Positions 18,801-26,650 of a stretch of 64,000 nucleotides of DNA are shown here, one piece after another. A program made the position numbers and the translations under genes. Position 1 is the stretch's first letter, and each line of letters starts with the position of its first letter. The notes beneath the pieces are model-generated. The model did no database searches. It saw only the letters and a program-made list of their open reading frames with translations, and was not told the origin of the DNA. Origin of the DNA: Enterobacter_D sp963521185 (lineage in GTDB: Bacteria; Pseudomonadota; Gammaproteobacteria; Enterobacterales; Enterobacteriaceae); contig CAUQTV010000004.1 of assembly GCA_963521185.1 (NCBI GenBank), positions 1 to 64,000 on the forward strand, read 5' to 3'.

Positions 18801-19302
18801 GATAAAAACGATCTTTGAAATGCGTTTCGTAGAAATCGACGCACTGTTCAACCAGCGGCGTGTTACCGCGCAGCAGGCTGCGACCCACGTCGCCCATCCG
18901 CCCGCCGGAGAGCAGGATCAGACCTTCGCCCTGCTCCGCCAGCCAGTCGCGGTCAATCCACGGCCCCAGCGCACCGTAGCCGCGCTGATAAGCACGCGAG
19001 ATAAGCAGCGTAAGGTTTTGGTAGCCGACGTTGTTCATCGCCAGCACGGTGATCTGCGTTAGCTCATCGCCCAGCAAATCGCTCTGTACGTGAAAATCTG
19101 CACCAACAATGGGTTTGATGCCCGCGCCGTGGCCCGTTCCGTAGAACTTCACCAGACCACACAGGTTGGTAAAGTCGGTGATCGCCAGCGCAGGCATGCC
19201 AAGCGCGGCCGCCTTTTTCACCAGCGGTCCGGTCTTTGCCAGCCCATCAATCATGGAGTAGTCGCTGTGCACCCGCAGGTGAACGAAACGTGGTTCAGCC
19301 AT
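15820..19302 (-). CDS. dnaE: DNA polymerase III subunit alpha
   Basis: Replicative polymerase catalytic subunit. The ATG at 19302 gives 1160 residues, the E. coli length; a longer frame adds 24 residues that run into an ERIC element. N-terminal PHP domain (HLRVHSDYSMIDGL), polymerase active-site aspartates in MPDFDVDFC (about 400-403), then beta-clamp-binding, OB (tRNA_anti) and tau-binding regions. Unlike E. coli, where rnhB is close by, an ERIC copy separates it from rnhB. Confidence 0.98.
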   Translation of the reverse strand: MAEPRFVHLRVHSDYSMIDGLAKTGPLVKKAAALGMPALAITDFTNLCGLVKFYGTGHGAGIKPIVGADFHVQSDLLGDELTQITVLAMNNVGYQNLTLLISRAYQRGYGALGPWIDRDWLAEQGEGLILLSGGRMGDVGRSLLRGNTPLVEQCVDFYETHFKDRFYLELIRTGRPDEESYLHAAIALAESRGLPVVATNDVRFIDTGDFDAHEIRVAIHDGFTLDDPKRPRNYSPQQYMRTEDEMCELFADIPEALENSVEIAKRCNVTVRLGEYFLPQFPTGEMTTEDYLVVKSKEGLEDRLEFLFPDPTARAEKRPPYDERLDIELQVINQMGFPGYFLIVMEFIQWSKDNGVPVGPGRGSGAGSLVAYALKITDLDPLEFDLLFERFLNPERVSMPDFDVDFCMEKRDQVIEHVAEMYGRDAVSQIITFGTMAAKAVIRDVGRVLGHPYGFVDRISKLVPPDPGMTLAKAFEAEPQLPEIYEADEEVKALIDMARKLEGVTRNAGKHAGGVVIAPTKITDFAPLYCDESGQHPVTQFDKNDVEYAGLVKFDFLGLRTLTIIDWALKMINPRRAKQGLEPIDIAAIPLDDKKSFDMLQRSETTAVFQLESRGMKDLIKRLQPDCFEDMIALVALFRPGPLQSGMVDNFIDRKHGREEISYPDVQWQHECLKPVLEPTYGIILYQEQVMQIAQELSGYTLGGADMLRRAMGKKKPEEMAKQRGTFEDGAKKNGVDGELAMKIFDLVEKFAGYGFNKSHSAAYALVSYQTLWLKAHYPAEFMAAVMTADMDNTEKVVGLVDECWRMGLKILPPDINSGLYHFHVNDDGEIVYGIGAIKGVGEGPIEAILEARNKDGYFRELFDLCARTDTKKLNRRVLEKLIMSGAFDRLGPHRAALMNSLGDALKAADQHAKAEAIGQADMFGVLAEEPEQIEQSYANCQPWPEQTVLDGERETLGLYLTGHPITQYLKEIERYVGGLRLKDMHPTDRGKVTTAAGLVIAARVMVTKRGNRIGICTLDDRSGRLEVMLFTEALEKYQHLLENDRILIVSGQVSFDDFSGGLKMMAREVMDVDEAREKYARGLAISLTDRQIDDQLLTRLRQSLEPHRSGTIPVHLYYQRADARARLRFGATWRVSPSDRLLNDLRGLIGSEQVELEFD

Positions 19303-19317
19303 CGTAAGCTTCCGGTT

Positions 19318-19443
19318 ATGCTCTTCATCCTTCAAGCTGCCTCTTTGTTGGCAGCTCTCGTTCACCCCAGTCACGTACTAATTGTACGCTCCTGGAGATT
19401 CTCTCGTTTGCCGCCTCGATGCATCCTGAATGATTTTGAGCAT
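19318..19443. repeat. ERIC element (enterobacterial repetitive intergenic consensus)
   Basis: 126 bp that fits the approximately 127-bp full-length ERIC. Terminal inverted repeats ATGCTC (19318-19323) and GAGCAT (19438-19443) flank the conserved core, including GTTCACCCCAGTCAC (19361-19375) and a degenerate CTCCTGGAGATTCTCTC (19389-19405). It fills the dnaE-rnhB gap, is non-coding and would form a long hairpin when transcribed. ERICs are thought to be non-autonomous MITE-like elements. Confidence 0.85.
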
Positions 19444-19463
19444 GCGCATTCTTGACACAAAAA

Positions 19464-20060
19464 TCAGGACACCAGGCCCAGTGCGCTTTTTACGGGCGCA
19501 AAGCTACGCCGGTGATGCTCTGTCGCACCGTGTTCCGCCAGTCGCTCCAGATGGAAAGCCGTCGGGTAGCCTTTGTGCTGTGCAAAGCCATATTGAGGAA
19601 ACGTAAGATCCAGCGCGGTCATTTCCGCGTCACGCGTCACTTTGGCAATAATAGACGCCGCGCTGATTTCCGCGACCCGGCTGTCACCTTTGACCACCGC
19701 CAGTGACGGCATCGGCAGCGCCGGGCAACGGTTGCCGTCGATCAACACATATTCAGGCGCAATATGCAGACCGGCCACCGCGCGCTGCATCGCCAGCATG
19801 GTGGCGTGTAAAATATTTAGTTCGTCGATTTCATGCGGCTCGGCGCGGCCTAAACTCCAGCTCAGCGCTTTTTCCATGATCTCGTCAAACAGCGCCAGGC
19901 GACGCTTTTCTGATAACTTTTTTGAGTCATTGAGACCGACGATTGGGCGTGCGGGATCGAGGATCACCGCCGCAGTGACGACCGCGCCCACGAGCGGGCC
20001 GCGTCCGACTTCATCCACGCCCGCGACAAGATGGGTATGCGGATAAATAAATTCCATCAT
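19464..20060 (-). CDS. rnhB: Ribonuclease HII
   Basis: Cleaves RNA in RNA-DNA hybrids and starts ribonucleotide excision repair. 198 residues as in E. coli; the catalytic pair D16-E17 lies in GVDEVGRG, with further acidic residues in VLIDGNRC. Its start overlaps the lpxB stop by four bases, placing it at the end of the lipid A gene cluster. Confidence 0.98.
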   Translation of the reverse strand: MMEFIYPHTHLVAGVDEVGRGPLVGAVVTAAVILDPARPIVGLNDSKKLSEKRRLALFDEIMEKALSWSLGRAEPHEIDELNILHATMLAMQRAVAGLHIAPEYVLIDGNRCPALPMPSLAVVKGDSRVAEISAASIIAKVTRDAEMTALDLTFPQYGFAQHKGYPTAFHLERLAEHGATEHHRRSFAPVKSALGLVS

Positions 20061-21205
20061 TTTGCTAACTCCAGCACAGCATCAGCCGCTTGTTCATCGG
20101 CGTTGCAGCGGATCTGCTGATGCAGGTCGCGGAACGTATCGTGCATCGCGTGGCTGGTTTTACCGTCGGCCAGCAGCGGCAGCAGCGCCTCCGCCAGCGC
20201 CTGCGGCTGGCACTCGTCCTGCAACAGCTCTTTCACCAGTTCACGCCCAGCCAGCAAATTCGGCAGCGAAACATACTCCGTTTTCACCAGGCGTTTCGCC
20301 AGCCAGAAGGTAAACGGCTTCATGCGATAGCCTACGACCATCGGGCACTTCGCCAGCATACATTCGAGCGCGGCGGTACCGGAGGCCAGCAGCGCGGCAT
20401 CGCTGGCAATCATCGCTTCACGCCCCATGCCGTCCAGCAGATGCACCCGCAGTTCTGGAGCGACCTCGGCTTTGATGCGCTCAAACTGTTCACGGCGTTT
20501 CGCATTGACCAGCGGCACGACCACTTCAAGATCCGGGTACGTTTCACGCAGGATCTGTGCCGTTTTTAAAAAATCAGCGCTGAGCATTTCCACTTCTGCG
20601 CCACGGCTTCCCGGCAGCAAGGCCAGGCAGTGCACGTGATGAGCAATGCCGAGTACATCGCGCGCCGCGTTTTTATCGGGATCCAGCGGCATGGCATCCG
20701 CCATGGTGTGGCCGATAAAGCGGCACGGGACGTTAAACCGGTCATAAAACGCTTTTTCGAAAGGCAGAAAGGCCAGCACCAGATCGGTGGATCTGCCAAT
20801 TTTGAAAACGCGTTTTTGCCGCCAGGCCCAGACGGACGGGCTGACGTAGTGGATCGTTTTGATCCCCTGCTTTTTCAGGTTGCCCTCAAGCGTGATATTA
20901 AAATCAGGCGCGTCGATACCCACGAACACGTCCGGCTTAAGTTCGGTAAAACGGCGCGTGAGATCGGCACGAATATGCAGCAACCGGCGCAGGCGTCCGA
21001 GCACTTCAACAATGCCCATCACCGCCAGCTCTTCCATTTCGTACCAGGCTTCGCAGCCTTCAGCCTGCATGCGCGGCCCCGCCACCCCGACAAAACGGGC
21101 GTTGGGATGGCGTTTTTTCAGCGCCTGAATGAGACCGGCACCAAGAATATCGCCGGAGGTTTCTCCGGCGACCAGGGCAATCGTAAGAGGTCGAGAGTCA
21201 ACCAT
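20057..21205 (-). CDS. lpxB: Lipid-A-disaccharide synthase
   Basis: GT19 glycosyltransferase joining UDP-2,3-diacylglucosamine and lipid X into the lipid A disaccharide, at the inner-membrane surface. 382 residues, same as E. coli. The N-terminal VAGETSGDILG motif and the LLPGSRGAEV segment of the nucleotide-binding half are present. One base separates it from lpxA. Confidence 0.98.
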   Translation of the reverse strand: MVDSRPLTIALVAGETSGDILGAGLIQALKKRHPNARFVGVAGPRMQAEGCEAWYEMEELAVMGIVEVLGRLRRLLHIRADLTRRFTELKPDVFVGIDAPDFNITLEGNLKKQGIKTIHYVSPSVWAWRQKRVFKIGRSTDLVLAFLPFEKAFYDRFNVPCRFIGHTMADAMPLDPDKNAARDVLGIAHHVHCLALLPGSRGAEVEMLSADFLKTAQILRETYPDLEVVVPLVNAKRREQFERIKAEVAPELRVHLLDGMGREAMIASDAALLASGTAALECMLAKCPMVVGYRMKPFTFWLAKRLVKTEYVSLPNLLAGRELVKELLQDECQPQALAEALLPLLADGKTSHAMHDTFRDLHQQIRCNADEQAADAVLELAK

Positions 21206-21206
21206 A

Positions 21207-21995
21207 TTAACGGATCAGACCACGCGTCGAGCGTTCAAAGAACTCGGTGAACGCTTTCACCTCGGGGTGCTGCTCCGCCAGTGCGGCGATTTCAGGCTTC
21301 GCTTCTTCGAACGTTTTCCCACTGCGGTAAAGCAGTTTATAGGCGTTACGAATCGCAAAAAGCGCCTCTTTGGTGAAACCACGGCGTTTCAACCCTTCGA
21401 TGTTGACCCCGAAAGGCGTCGCGTGGTTACCCTGTGCGATCACATACGGCGGGACGTCCTGCGCCACACCGGAGCAACCGCCAACCATCACGTGAGCACC
21501 AATGATGCAGAACTGATGCACCGCCGTCATGCCGCCAATGATCGCAAAATCATCAACGGAAACGTGGCCCGCCAGCGTCGCATTATTGGCAAGAATACAG
21601 CGGTTACCGACGGTGCAGTCATGCGCAACGTGCGCATTCACCATCAGCAGGTTATCGCTGCCCACCTTCGTCAATCCACCACCCTGTACTGTACCGCGGT
21701 GAATGGTGACGCTTTCGCGAATGCGGTTACGATCGCCAACTTCCACACGGGTCGGTTCACCAGCATATTTTAAATCCTGGTTAGCTTCACCGATGGTGGC
21801 GAACTGATAGATCTCGTTATCACGGCCAATTTTAGTATGGCCATTAATCACAACGTGAGACTTCAGTACGGTACCCTCACCAATTTCAACATGGGGTCCA
21901 ACAAGACAAAACGGTCCAATGTGAGCGTTAGCGCCGATAACGGCACCCTCTTCCACAATGGCTGTGGGATGAATAAAGGCGGTCTTATCAATCAC
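21207..21995 (-). CDS. lpxA: UDP-N-acetylglucosamine acyltransferase
   Basis: First step of lipid A synthesis: transfers 3-hydroxymyristoyl from ACP to the 3-OH of UDP-GlcNAc. 262 residues; an N-terminal left-handed parallel beta-helix of hexapeptide repeats, catalytic H125 in NAHVAHDC and a C-terminal helical domain. It lies three bases after fabZ, with which it competes for hydroxyacyl-ACP. Confidence 0.98.
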   Translation of the reverse strand: MIDKTAFIHPTAIVEEGAVIGANAHIGPFCLVGPHVEIGEGTVLKSHVVINGHTKIGRDNEIYQFATIGEANQDLKYAGEPTRVEVGDRNRIRESVTIHRGTVQGGGLTKVGSDNLLMVNAHVAHDCTVGNRCILANNATLAGHVSVDDFAIIGGMTAVHQFCIIGAHVMVGGCSGVAQDVPPYVIAQGNHATPFGVNIEGLKRRGFTKEALFAIRNAYKLLYRSGKTFEEAKPEIAALAEQHPEVKAFTEFFERSTRGLIR

Positions 21996-21998
21996 GTA

Positions 21999-22454
21999 TC
22001 AGGCCTCCCGGCTACGTGCACACATCATAGTAGCTTCACAGACAACTTTGCCGTCGACCAGCGCTACGCCTTTAAAGCGAGTCAGGCCGCGACGCGTTTT
22101 TTCGAACGTTACTTCCATGATCATTTGATCACCTGGAACGACCGGACGCTTGAAGCGCGCTTCGTCGATACCGGCGAAGTAATACAGCTCACCCGGTTCC
22201 AGTTTGCCGACGCTTTTAAACGCCAGAATACCTGTGGCCTGCGCCATCGCTTCCAGAATCAATACGCCTGGGAAAATCGGTTTGCCAGGGAAATGGCCCT
22301 GGAAAAATGGCTCGTTGACCGAAACATTTTTTACTGCGCGCAGAAAACGATTCTCTTCAAAATCCAGCACACGATCTACCAGCAAGAACGGGTAGCGGTG
22401 CGGCAGAAGCTCTAAAATCTCTTCAATGTGCAGAGTATGAGTGTCAGTAGTCAA
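21999..22454 (-). CDS. fabZ: 3-hydroxyacyl-ACP dehydratase FabZ
   Basis: Hot-dog-fold dehydratase in fatty acid elongation. 151 residues; catalytic H54 in FQGHFPGKPIFPGVL and E68. The start is TTG at 22452-22454, the same unusual start as in E. coli fabZ. Located between lpxD and lpxA, linking fatty acid and lipid A flux. Confidence 0.97.
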   Translation of the reverse strand: MTTDTHTLHIEEILELLPHRYPFLLVDRVLDFEENRFLRAVKNVSVNEPFFQGHFPGKPIFPGVLILEAMAQATGILAFKSVGKLEPGELYYFAGIDEARFKRPVVPGDQMIMEVTFEKTRRGLTRFKGVALVDGKVVCEATMMCARSREA

Positions 22455-22560
22455 AATACTCTTCCTGTCTAAAAATACTGAATGGCAATAATAACACGGC
22501 CCGCGGCAATCACAGGAATGCCGTCAGGCCGGGAAGTTTGGGCGAAAAACGGATGAATTA

Positions 22561-23586
22561 TCAGTCTTGTTGATTGACCTTGCGTTCTACAGCTTTCAGA
22601 CGCTTGCTCATCTCATCAATGTTCATCACCAGTGCTGCTGTCTTGCGCCACACTTTGTTGGGTTGCAGCGGGATACCTGAGGAGTAAACGCCCGGTTCTG
22701 TGATCGGACGCATTACCATACCCATACCCGTTACGGTGACCTTGTCGCAGATTTCCATGTGCCCGTTAATCACGCTGGCACCGCCAATCATGCAATAACG
22801 GCCAATTTTCAGGCTGCCTGCCATGATGACGCCACCCGCAACCGCGGTATTGTCGCCAATCACAACGTTATGTGCAATCTGGCACTGGTTATCAATGATA
22901 ACACCATTGCCAATAATGGTGTCATCCAGCGCACCACGGTCAATGGTTGTACAGGCACCGATCTCAACGCGAGAGCCAATGATCACGCGGCCAAGCTGCG
23001 GGATCTTAACCCAGTTACCCCGATCGTTGGCATAGCCAAAACCATCCGCACCGATCACGGTGCTGGACTGGATCAGGCAATTCTCACCGATCTCGATCTC
23101 GTGGTAAATGGTGACATTGGCCCATAAACGCGAGCCGGCACCAATTTTCGTCTTTTTCCCGACAAAACAGCCAGCGCCAATCACCACGTTATCGCCTAAT
23201 TCCACATCAGATTCGATAACGGCGTTGGCACCGATTGAAACGTTATTACCCAGCTTCGCCGAGGCGTCAATGACCGCACTGGGTGCGATATCCTGAGCCG
23301 GCTGCGGCGTGGTATCCAGAATTTGAGCCATGCGCGCATAAACCAGGTAGGGATTCTTCACTACCAGCGCGGCACTTTTGGCAAAAGGAAGGTCGTCCTG
23401 CGTCATCACGACAGCAGAAGCCTGGCAAGCGGCCAGGTGTTCACGGTATTTAGGATTTACCATGAATGTAATTTGACCTGCTTTAGCAGACTGCATGGAC
23501 GCAACGCCGGTGATGACGAGATCGCCATCACCGTGTAACTCTGCATCCAACTGCCCTGCCAATTCAGACAGTCGAATTGAAGGCAT
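22561..23586 (-). CDS. lpxD: UDP-3-O-(3-hydroxymyristoyl)glucosamine N-acyltransferase
   Basis: Third step of lipid A synthesis, N-acylation with 3-hydroxymyristoyl-ACP. 341 residues: N-terminal uridine-binding domain, beta-helix of hexapeptide repeats with the catalytic histidine in CQIAHNVVIG (near 239), and a C-terminal helical extension. Three bases downstream of skp. Confidence 0.98.
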   Translation of the reverse strand: MPSIRLSELAGQLDAELHGDGDLVITGVASMQSAKAGQITFMVNPKYREHLAACQASAVVMTQDDLPFAKSAALVVKNPYLVYARMAQILDTTPQPAQDIAPSAVIDASAKLGNNVSIGANAVIESDVELGDNVVIGAGCFVGKKTKIGAGSRLWANVTIYHEIEIGENCLIQSSTVIGADGFGYANDRGNWVKIPQLGRVIIGSRVEIGACTTIDRGALDDTIIGNGVIIDNQCQIAHNVVIGDNTAVAGGVIMAGSLKIGRYCMIGGASVINGHMEICDKVTVTGMGMVMRPITEPGVYSSGIPLQPNKVWRKTAALVMNIDEMSKRLKAVERKVNQQD

Positions 23587-23589
23587 TAC

Positions 23590-24084
23590 TTATTTAACCT
23601 GTTTCAGCACATCAGCGGTGATGTCTTTAACATCACTGCCGTTGTAGGCAACGGTGCTTGAATCAACAACCAGATCGATGTTCTGGTCATCAGCAACTTT
23701 CTTCACAGCAGCCTGGATACGGTTAACCAGTTTACCGCGTTCTTCGTTGGAACGACGCTGACGATCCTGTTCAAAGGCCTGTGCTTTCTGCGAGAAAGCC
23801 TGGCGCTGTGCCGACAGATCTTTTTCCATTTTGGTGCGTTCGCTTGCTTTCATTGTAGAAGCGTCACGCTGGAAACGCTGCATTTTAGCCTGCAGATCGC
23901 CTTCCTGGTTCTGAAGTTCACCGGCACGGCCTTTGAACTCGTTTTCCAGCGTTTTGGAAACGCCAGTGGTCTGTGCAACCTGTTGGAACAGGCTGTTCAT
24001 GCTAACGATTGCAATTTTGTCTGCTGCCTGAGCTGACGTCATCATCGCCAGGCCAAGACCTGCAGCTACTAAAAACTTTTTCAC
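23590..24084 (-). CDS. skp: Periplasmic chaperone Skp
   Basis: Trimeric jellyfish-shaped chaperone that holds unfolded outer-membrane proteins on the way to BamA. The 164-residue precursor has a Sec signal ending in AQA, then charged coiled-coil tentacles (about 50-130). It is three residues longer than E. coli Skp, with the difference in the tentacle segment around QRDASTMKASERTK. Immediately downstream of bamA. Confidence 0.97.
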   Translation of the reverse strand: MKKFLVAAGLGLAMMTSAQAADKIAIVSMNSLFQQVAQTTGVSKTLENEFKGRAGELQNQEGDLQAKMQRFQRDASTMKASERTKMEKDLSAQRQAFSQKAQAFEQDRQRRSNEERGKLVNRIQAAVKKVADDQNIDLVVDSSTVAYNGSDVKDITADVLKQVK

Positions 24085-24137
24085 TATAAACTCCTTACCA
24101 TCCCAAATGTACCCGCGGGTACCATTCTTTGCGTGGC

Positions 24138-24160
24138 AAGGCGATAGCCAGTATCGCCTT
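24138..24160 (-). other. Hairpin in the bamA-skp intergenic region
   Basis: Perfect 9-bp stem AAGGCGATA (24138-24146) with TATCGCCTT (24152-24160) and a five-base loop. No T-run follows on the minus strand, so read-through into skp is expected. It could protect the bamA 3' end or partly attenuate skp. A palindromic GTACCCGCGGGTAC lies just upstream on the plus strand (24109-24122). Confidence 0.5.
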
Positions 24161-24202
24161 TGTCATCGCTACACTGCTAACGCACTCCGTTGCGACGAAC
24201 AA

Positions 24203-26620
24203 TTACCAGGTTTTACCAATGTTAAACTGGAACTGCTCGGCTTTGTCGCCATCGTATTTTTGGAACGGTTGGGCGTAAGAGAAGACCAACGGTCCTAATG
24301 GAGACATCCATTGTAGTGCGAGACCCGCAGACATACGAATATTGCTCGGATCGCTGTAGTCAGGCACGCCCGCTGCGCGCGATGCCGCGTCGTTCTGCCA
24401 GTTGGTATCCCATACGGTACCCGCATCCCAGAAGAAGGAGGTACGCACCGAGTTAGCGTACTTCTCGCTAATGAACGGCGTCGGCGTAATGAATTCCAGG
24501 CTGGCGACGCCCATGGCGTTACCGCCTACAGCATCATCAGAACGACAGACTTCTGCTGAAGAGGTTTTGTTACAGTTATCCGTGTCGTTAGCGCCGTAGT
24601 ACACTGCTTTCGGACCAATGTTATTGGACTGGAAGCCACGTACGGTGCTTGAACCACCGGCATAAAAGTTCTCGTAGAACGGCATCTCTTTGCTGCCGAG
24701 ACCGTCGCCATAACCCCACTTGGTACGACCCAGGACGACCCATTTATGGTCATCATCGATCGGGAAGTAGGACGCGGTATCAACGGTCACTTTGTAGAAC
24801 TCGTTATCGGAGCCAGGGATAGTGACTTTACCGTTCAGGTTGACGCGTGAGCCATCCGTTGGGAAGTAGCCACGGTCAAGACGGTTGTAGGTCCAGCCGT
24901 AGTTGAAGGTGAAGTCATCTGCGGCAAAACCGTTATCGTCATTATCTTTACTGGCGCTTTGACCCAGCGAGTCAAGATAACGCCACATCGCGACCTGTGG
25001 TTCCATATTGGACAGATCGTTATGCACGTAGCCTAAGCCCAGGCGCAACGTGTTGTACTCGTTGACCGGGAAGCCCAGCGTACCATCAAGGCCGTAGCTC
25101 TTGTTGGTGTACGAGGAGAGGTCAGCGTCGTCGGCTTCAAAGTCATTATAGAAGATACGCCCGCCCAGACTTACACCATCAACGGTGAAGTACGGGTTGG
25201 TGACTGACAGCTCAGAGTAAGTCTGATAATCGTTTTTCGTCCCGCTAATGCCCACAGAGTAACCGGTACCTAACCAGTTATCCTGCTGCACGCCGACCTG
25301 GAAGCTGACGCCGCTTTCGGTACCGTAGCCGACACCGAAGTTGAAGCTACCGGTGTTACGCTCTTTGACTTTATAAACAACGTCAACCTGATCCGGGCTG
25401 CCCGGCACGCGCTGGGTGTCGGTATCCACCGTTTCGAAGTAGCCGAGGCGGTTCAGACGCTCTTTACCTTGATCGACAAGATCGCTGCCCAGCCATGCGC
25501 CTTCCATCTGACGCATTTCGCGACGCAGGACGGCATCTTTGGAGGTATCGTTACCTTCAAAGCGGATCTTACGCACGTAGTAACGGTTACCGGCATCAAC
25601 GTTCACACGCAGCTTCACGGTTTTATCCGCGTCGTTGATTTCAGGCTGAGACTGTACGCGCGGATAGGCGTAACCATAGCGACCCAGAAGCTTTTTAATA
25701 TCGTCTTCCATTTTGGTCACTTTGGCGCCGTTATAAAGCTCACCCGGCTCGATTTTGGTCAGGCTTTCAATTTCAGCAGAGTGCCCGGCCAGATTACCGC
25801 TGACTTCCACGCTGGCAAGCTTGTACTGATCGCCTTCGGTGACGTTAACGGTAATGTAGATGCCTTTTTTATCAGGCGTCAGGCTGACCTGCGTCGAATC
25901 GATATTGAAGCGGGCATAACCACGGTCCAGGTAGTAACTGCGCAGGGTTTCCAGATCGCCTGCCAGCTTTTGCTTCTGGTATTTGCGATCGCCGACCACG
26001 TTCCACCACGGCACTTCGTCACGCAGCTGGAACGTTGAAATCAACTGTTCGGTGCTGAATGCGTGGTTACCGACGATGTTGATCTGCTGGATCTGTGCAG
26101 ATACGCCTTCCTGGAAGACCAGTTTCAGGTCCACACGGTTACGCGGCAGCGGTGTCACAACCGCTTTCACGCTGGCGCTGTACTTACCGACGCTGTAGTA
26201 GAAATCTTCCAGCCCTTTTTCGATATCTGAAAGGGTGGTGCGATCCAGGGATTCACCCACACGCACGCCAGAAGCTTCGAGGTTCTGTTTCAGCATGTCA
26301 TCTTTCACTGATTTGTTACCAGAGAAAGTGATGCTGGCGATTGTCGGGCGTTCTTTCACCTGAACCAAGAGAGTATCACCATCGCGCAGGACGCGGACGT
26401 CCTCGAAGTTGCCAGTGGCAAACAGCGCACGAATGGTGTTACTGATATCTTCATCATTAACCGTATCGCCCTGACGGACAGGCATACTGAGGAGGGCCGC
26501 ACCAACGGCGACACGCTGGAGGCCTTCGAAATGAATATCCTTCACAACGAACCCTTCAGCACCGTATACGGTGGCGCTGCTAAACAGCAGCGACGCTATG
26601 AGCAACTTTTTCATCGCCAT
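24203..26620 (-). CDS. bamA: Outer-membrane protein assembly factor BamA
   Basis: Central essential component of the BAM complex. 805-residue precursor: signal sequence ending in VYGA, five POTRA domains (about 21-420) and a 16-strand Omp85 barrel with the loop 6 motif VRGFQ. Ends in the aromatic C-terminal signature FNIGKTW. Extracellular loop sequences differ from E. coli (810 residues), including the segment with two cysteines (DNCNKTSSAEVCRSDD). Flanked by rseP and skp. Confidence 0.98.
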   Translation of the reverse strand: MAMKKLLIASLLFSSATVYGAEGFVVKDIHFEGLQRVAVGAALLSMPVRQGDTVNDEDISNTIRALFATGNFEDVRVLRDGDTLLVQVKERPTIASITFSGNKSVKDDMLKQNLEASGVRVGESLDRTTLSDIEKGLEDFYYSVGKYSASVKAVVTPLPRNRVDLKLVFQEGVSAQIQQINIVGNHAFSTEQLISTFQLRDEVPWWNVVGDRKYQKQKLAGDLETLRSYYLDRGYARFNIDSTQVSLTPDKKGIYITVNVTEGDQYKLASVEVSGNLAGHSAEIESLTKIEPGELYNGAKVTKMEDDIKKLLGRYGYAYPRVQSQPEINDADKTVKLRVNVDAGNRYYVRKIRFEGNDTSKDAVLRREMRQMEGAWLGSDLVDQGKERLNRLGYFETVDTDTQRVPGSPDQVDVVYKVKERNTGSFNFGVGYGTESGVSFQVGVQQDNWLGTGYSVGISGTKNDYQTYSELSVTNPYFTVDGVSLGGRIFYNDFEADDADLSSYTNKSYGLDGTLGFPVNEYNTLRLGLGYVHNDLSNMEPQVAMWRYLDSLGQSASKDNDDNGFAADDFTFNYGWTYNRLDRGYFPTDGSRVNLNGKVTIPGSDNEFYKVTVDTASYFPIDDDHKWVVLGRTKWGYGDGLGSKEMPFYENFYAGGSSTVRGFQSNNIGPKAVYYGANDTDNCNKTSSAEVCRSDDAVGGNAMGVASLEFITPTPFISEKYANSVRTSFFWDAGTVWDTNWQNDAASRAAGVPDYSDPSNIRMSAGLALQWMSPLGPLVFSYAQPFQKYDGDKAEQFQFNIGKTW

Positions 26621-26650
26621 CGTTATTATGCGTTCTTCCTAACTAACTCT

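Noticed and set aside
16621..19062. Very long open frame (over 800 codons) opposite dnaE
   Set aside because: It lies wholly antisense to dnaE, has no ribosome-binding site or recognisable domain, and reflects codon bias in GC-rich DNA.
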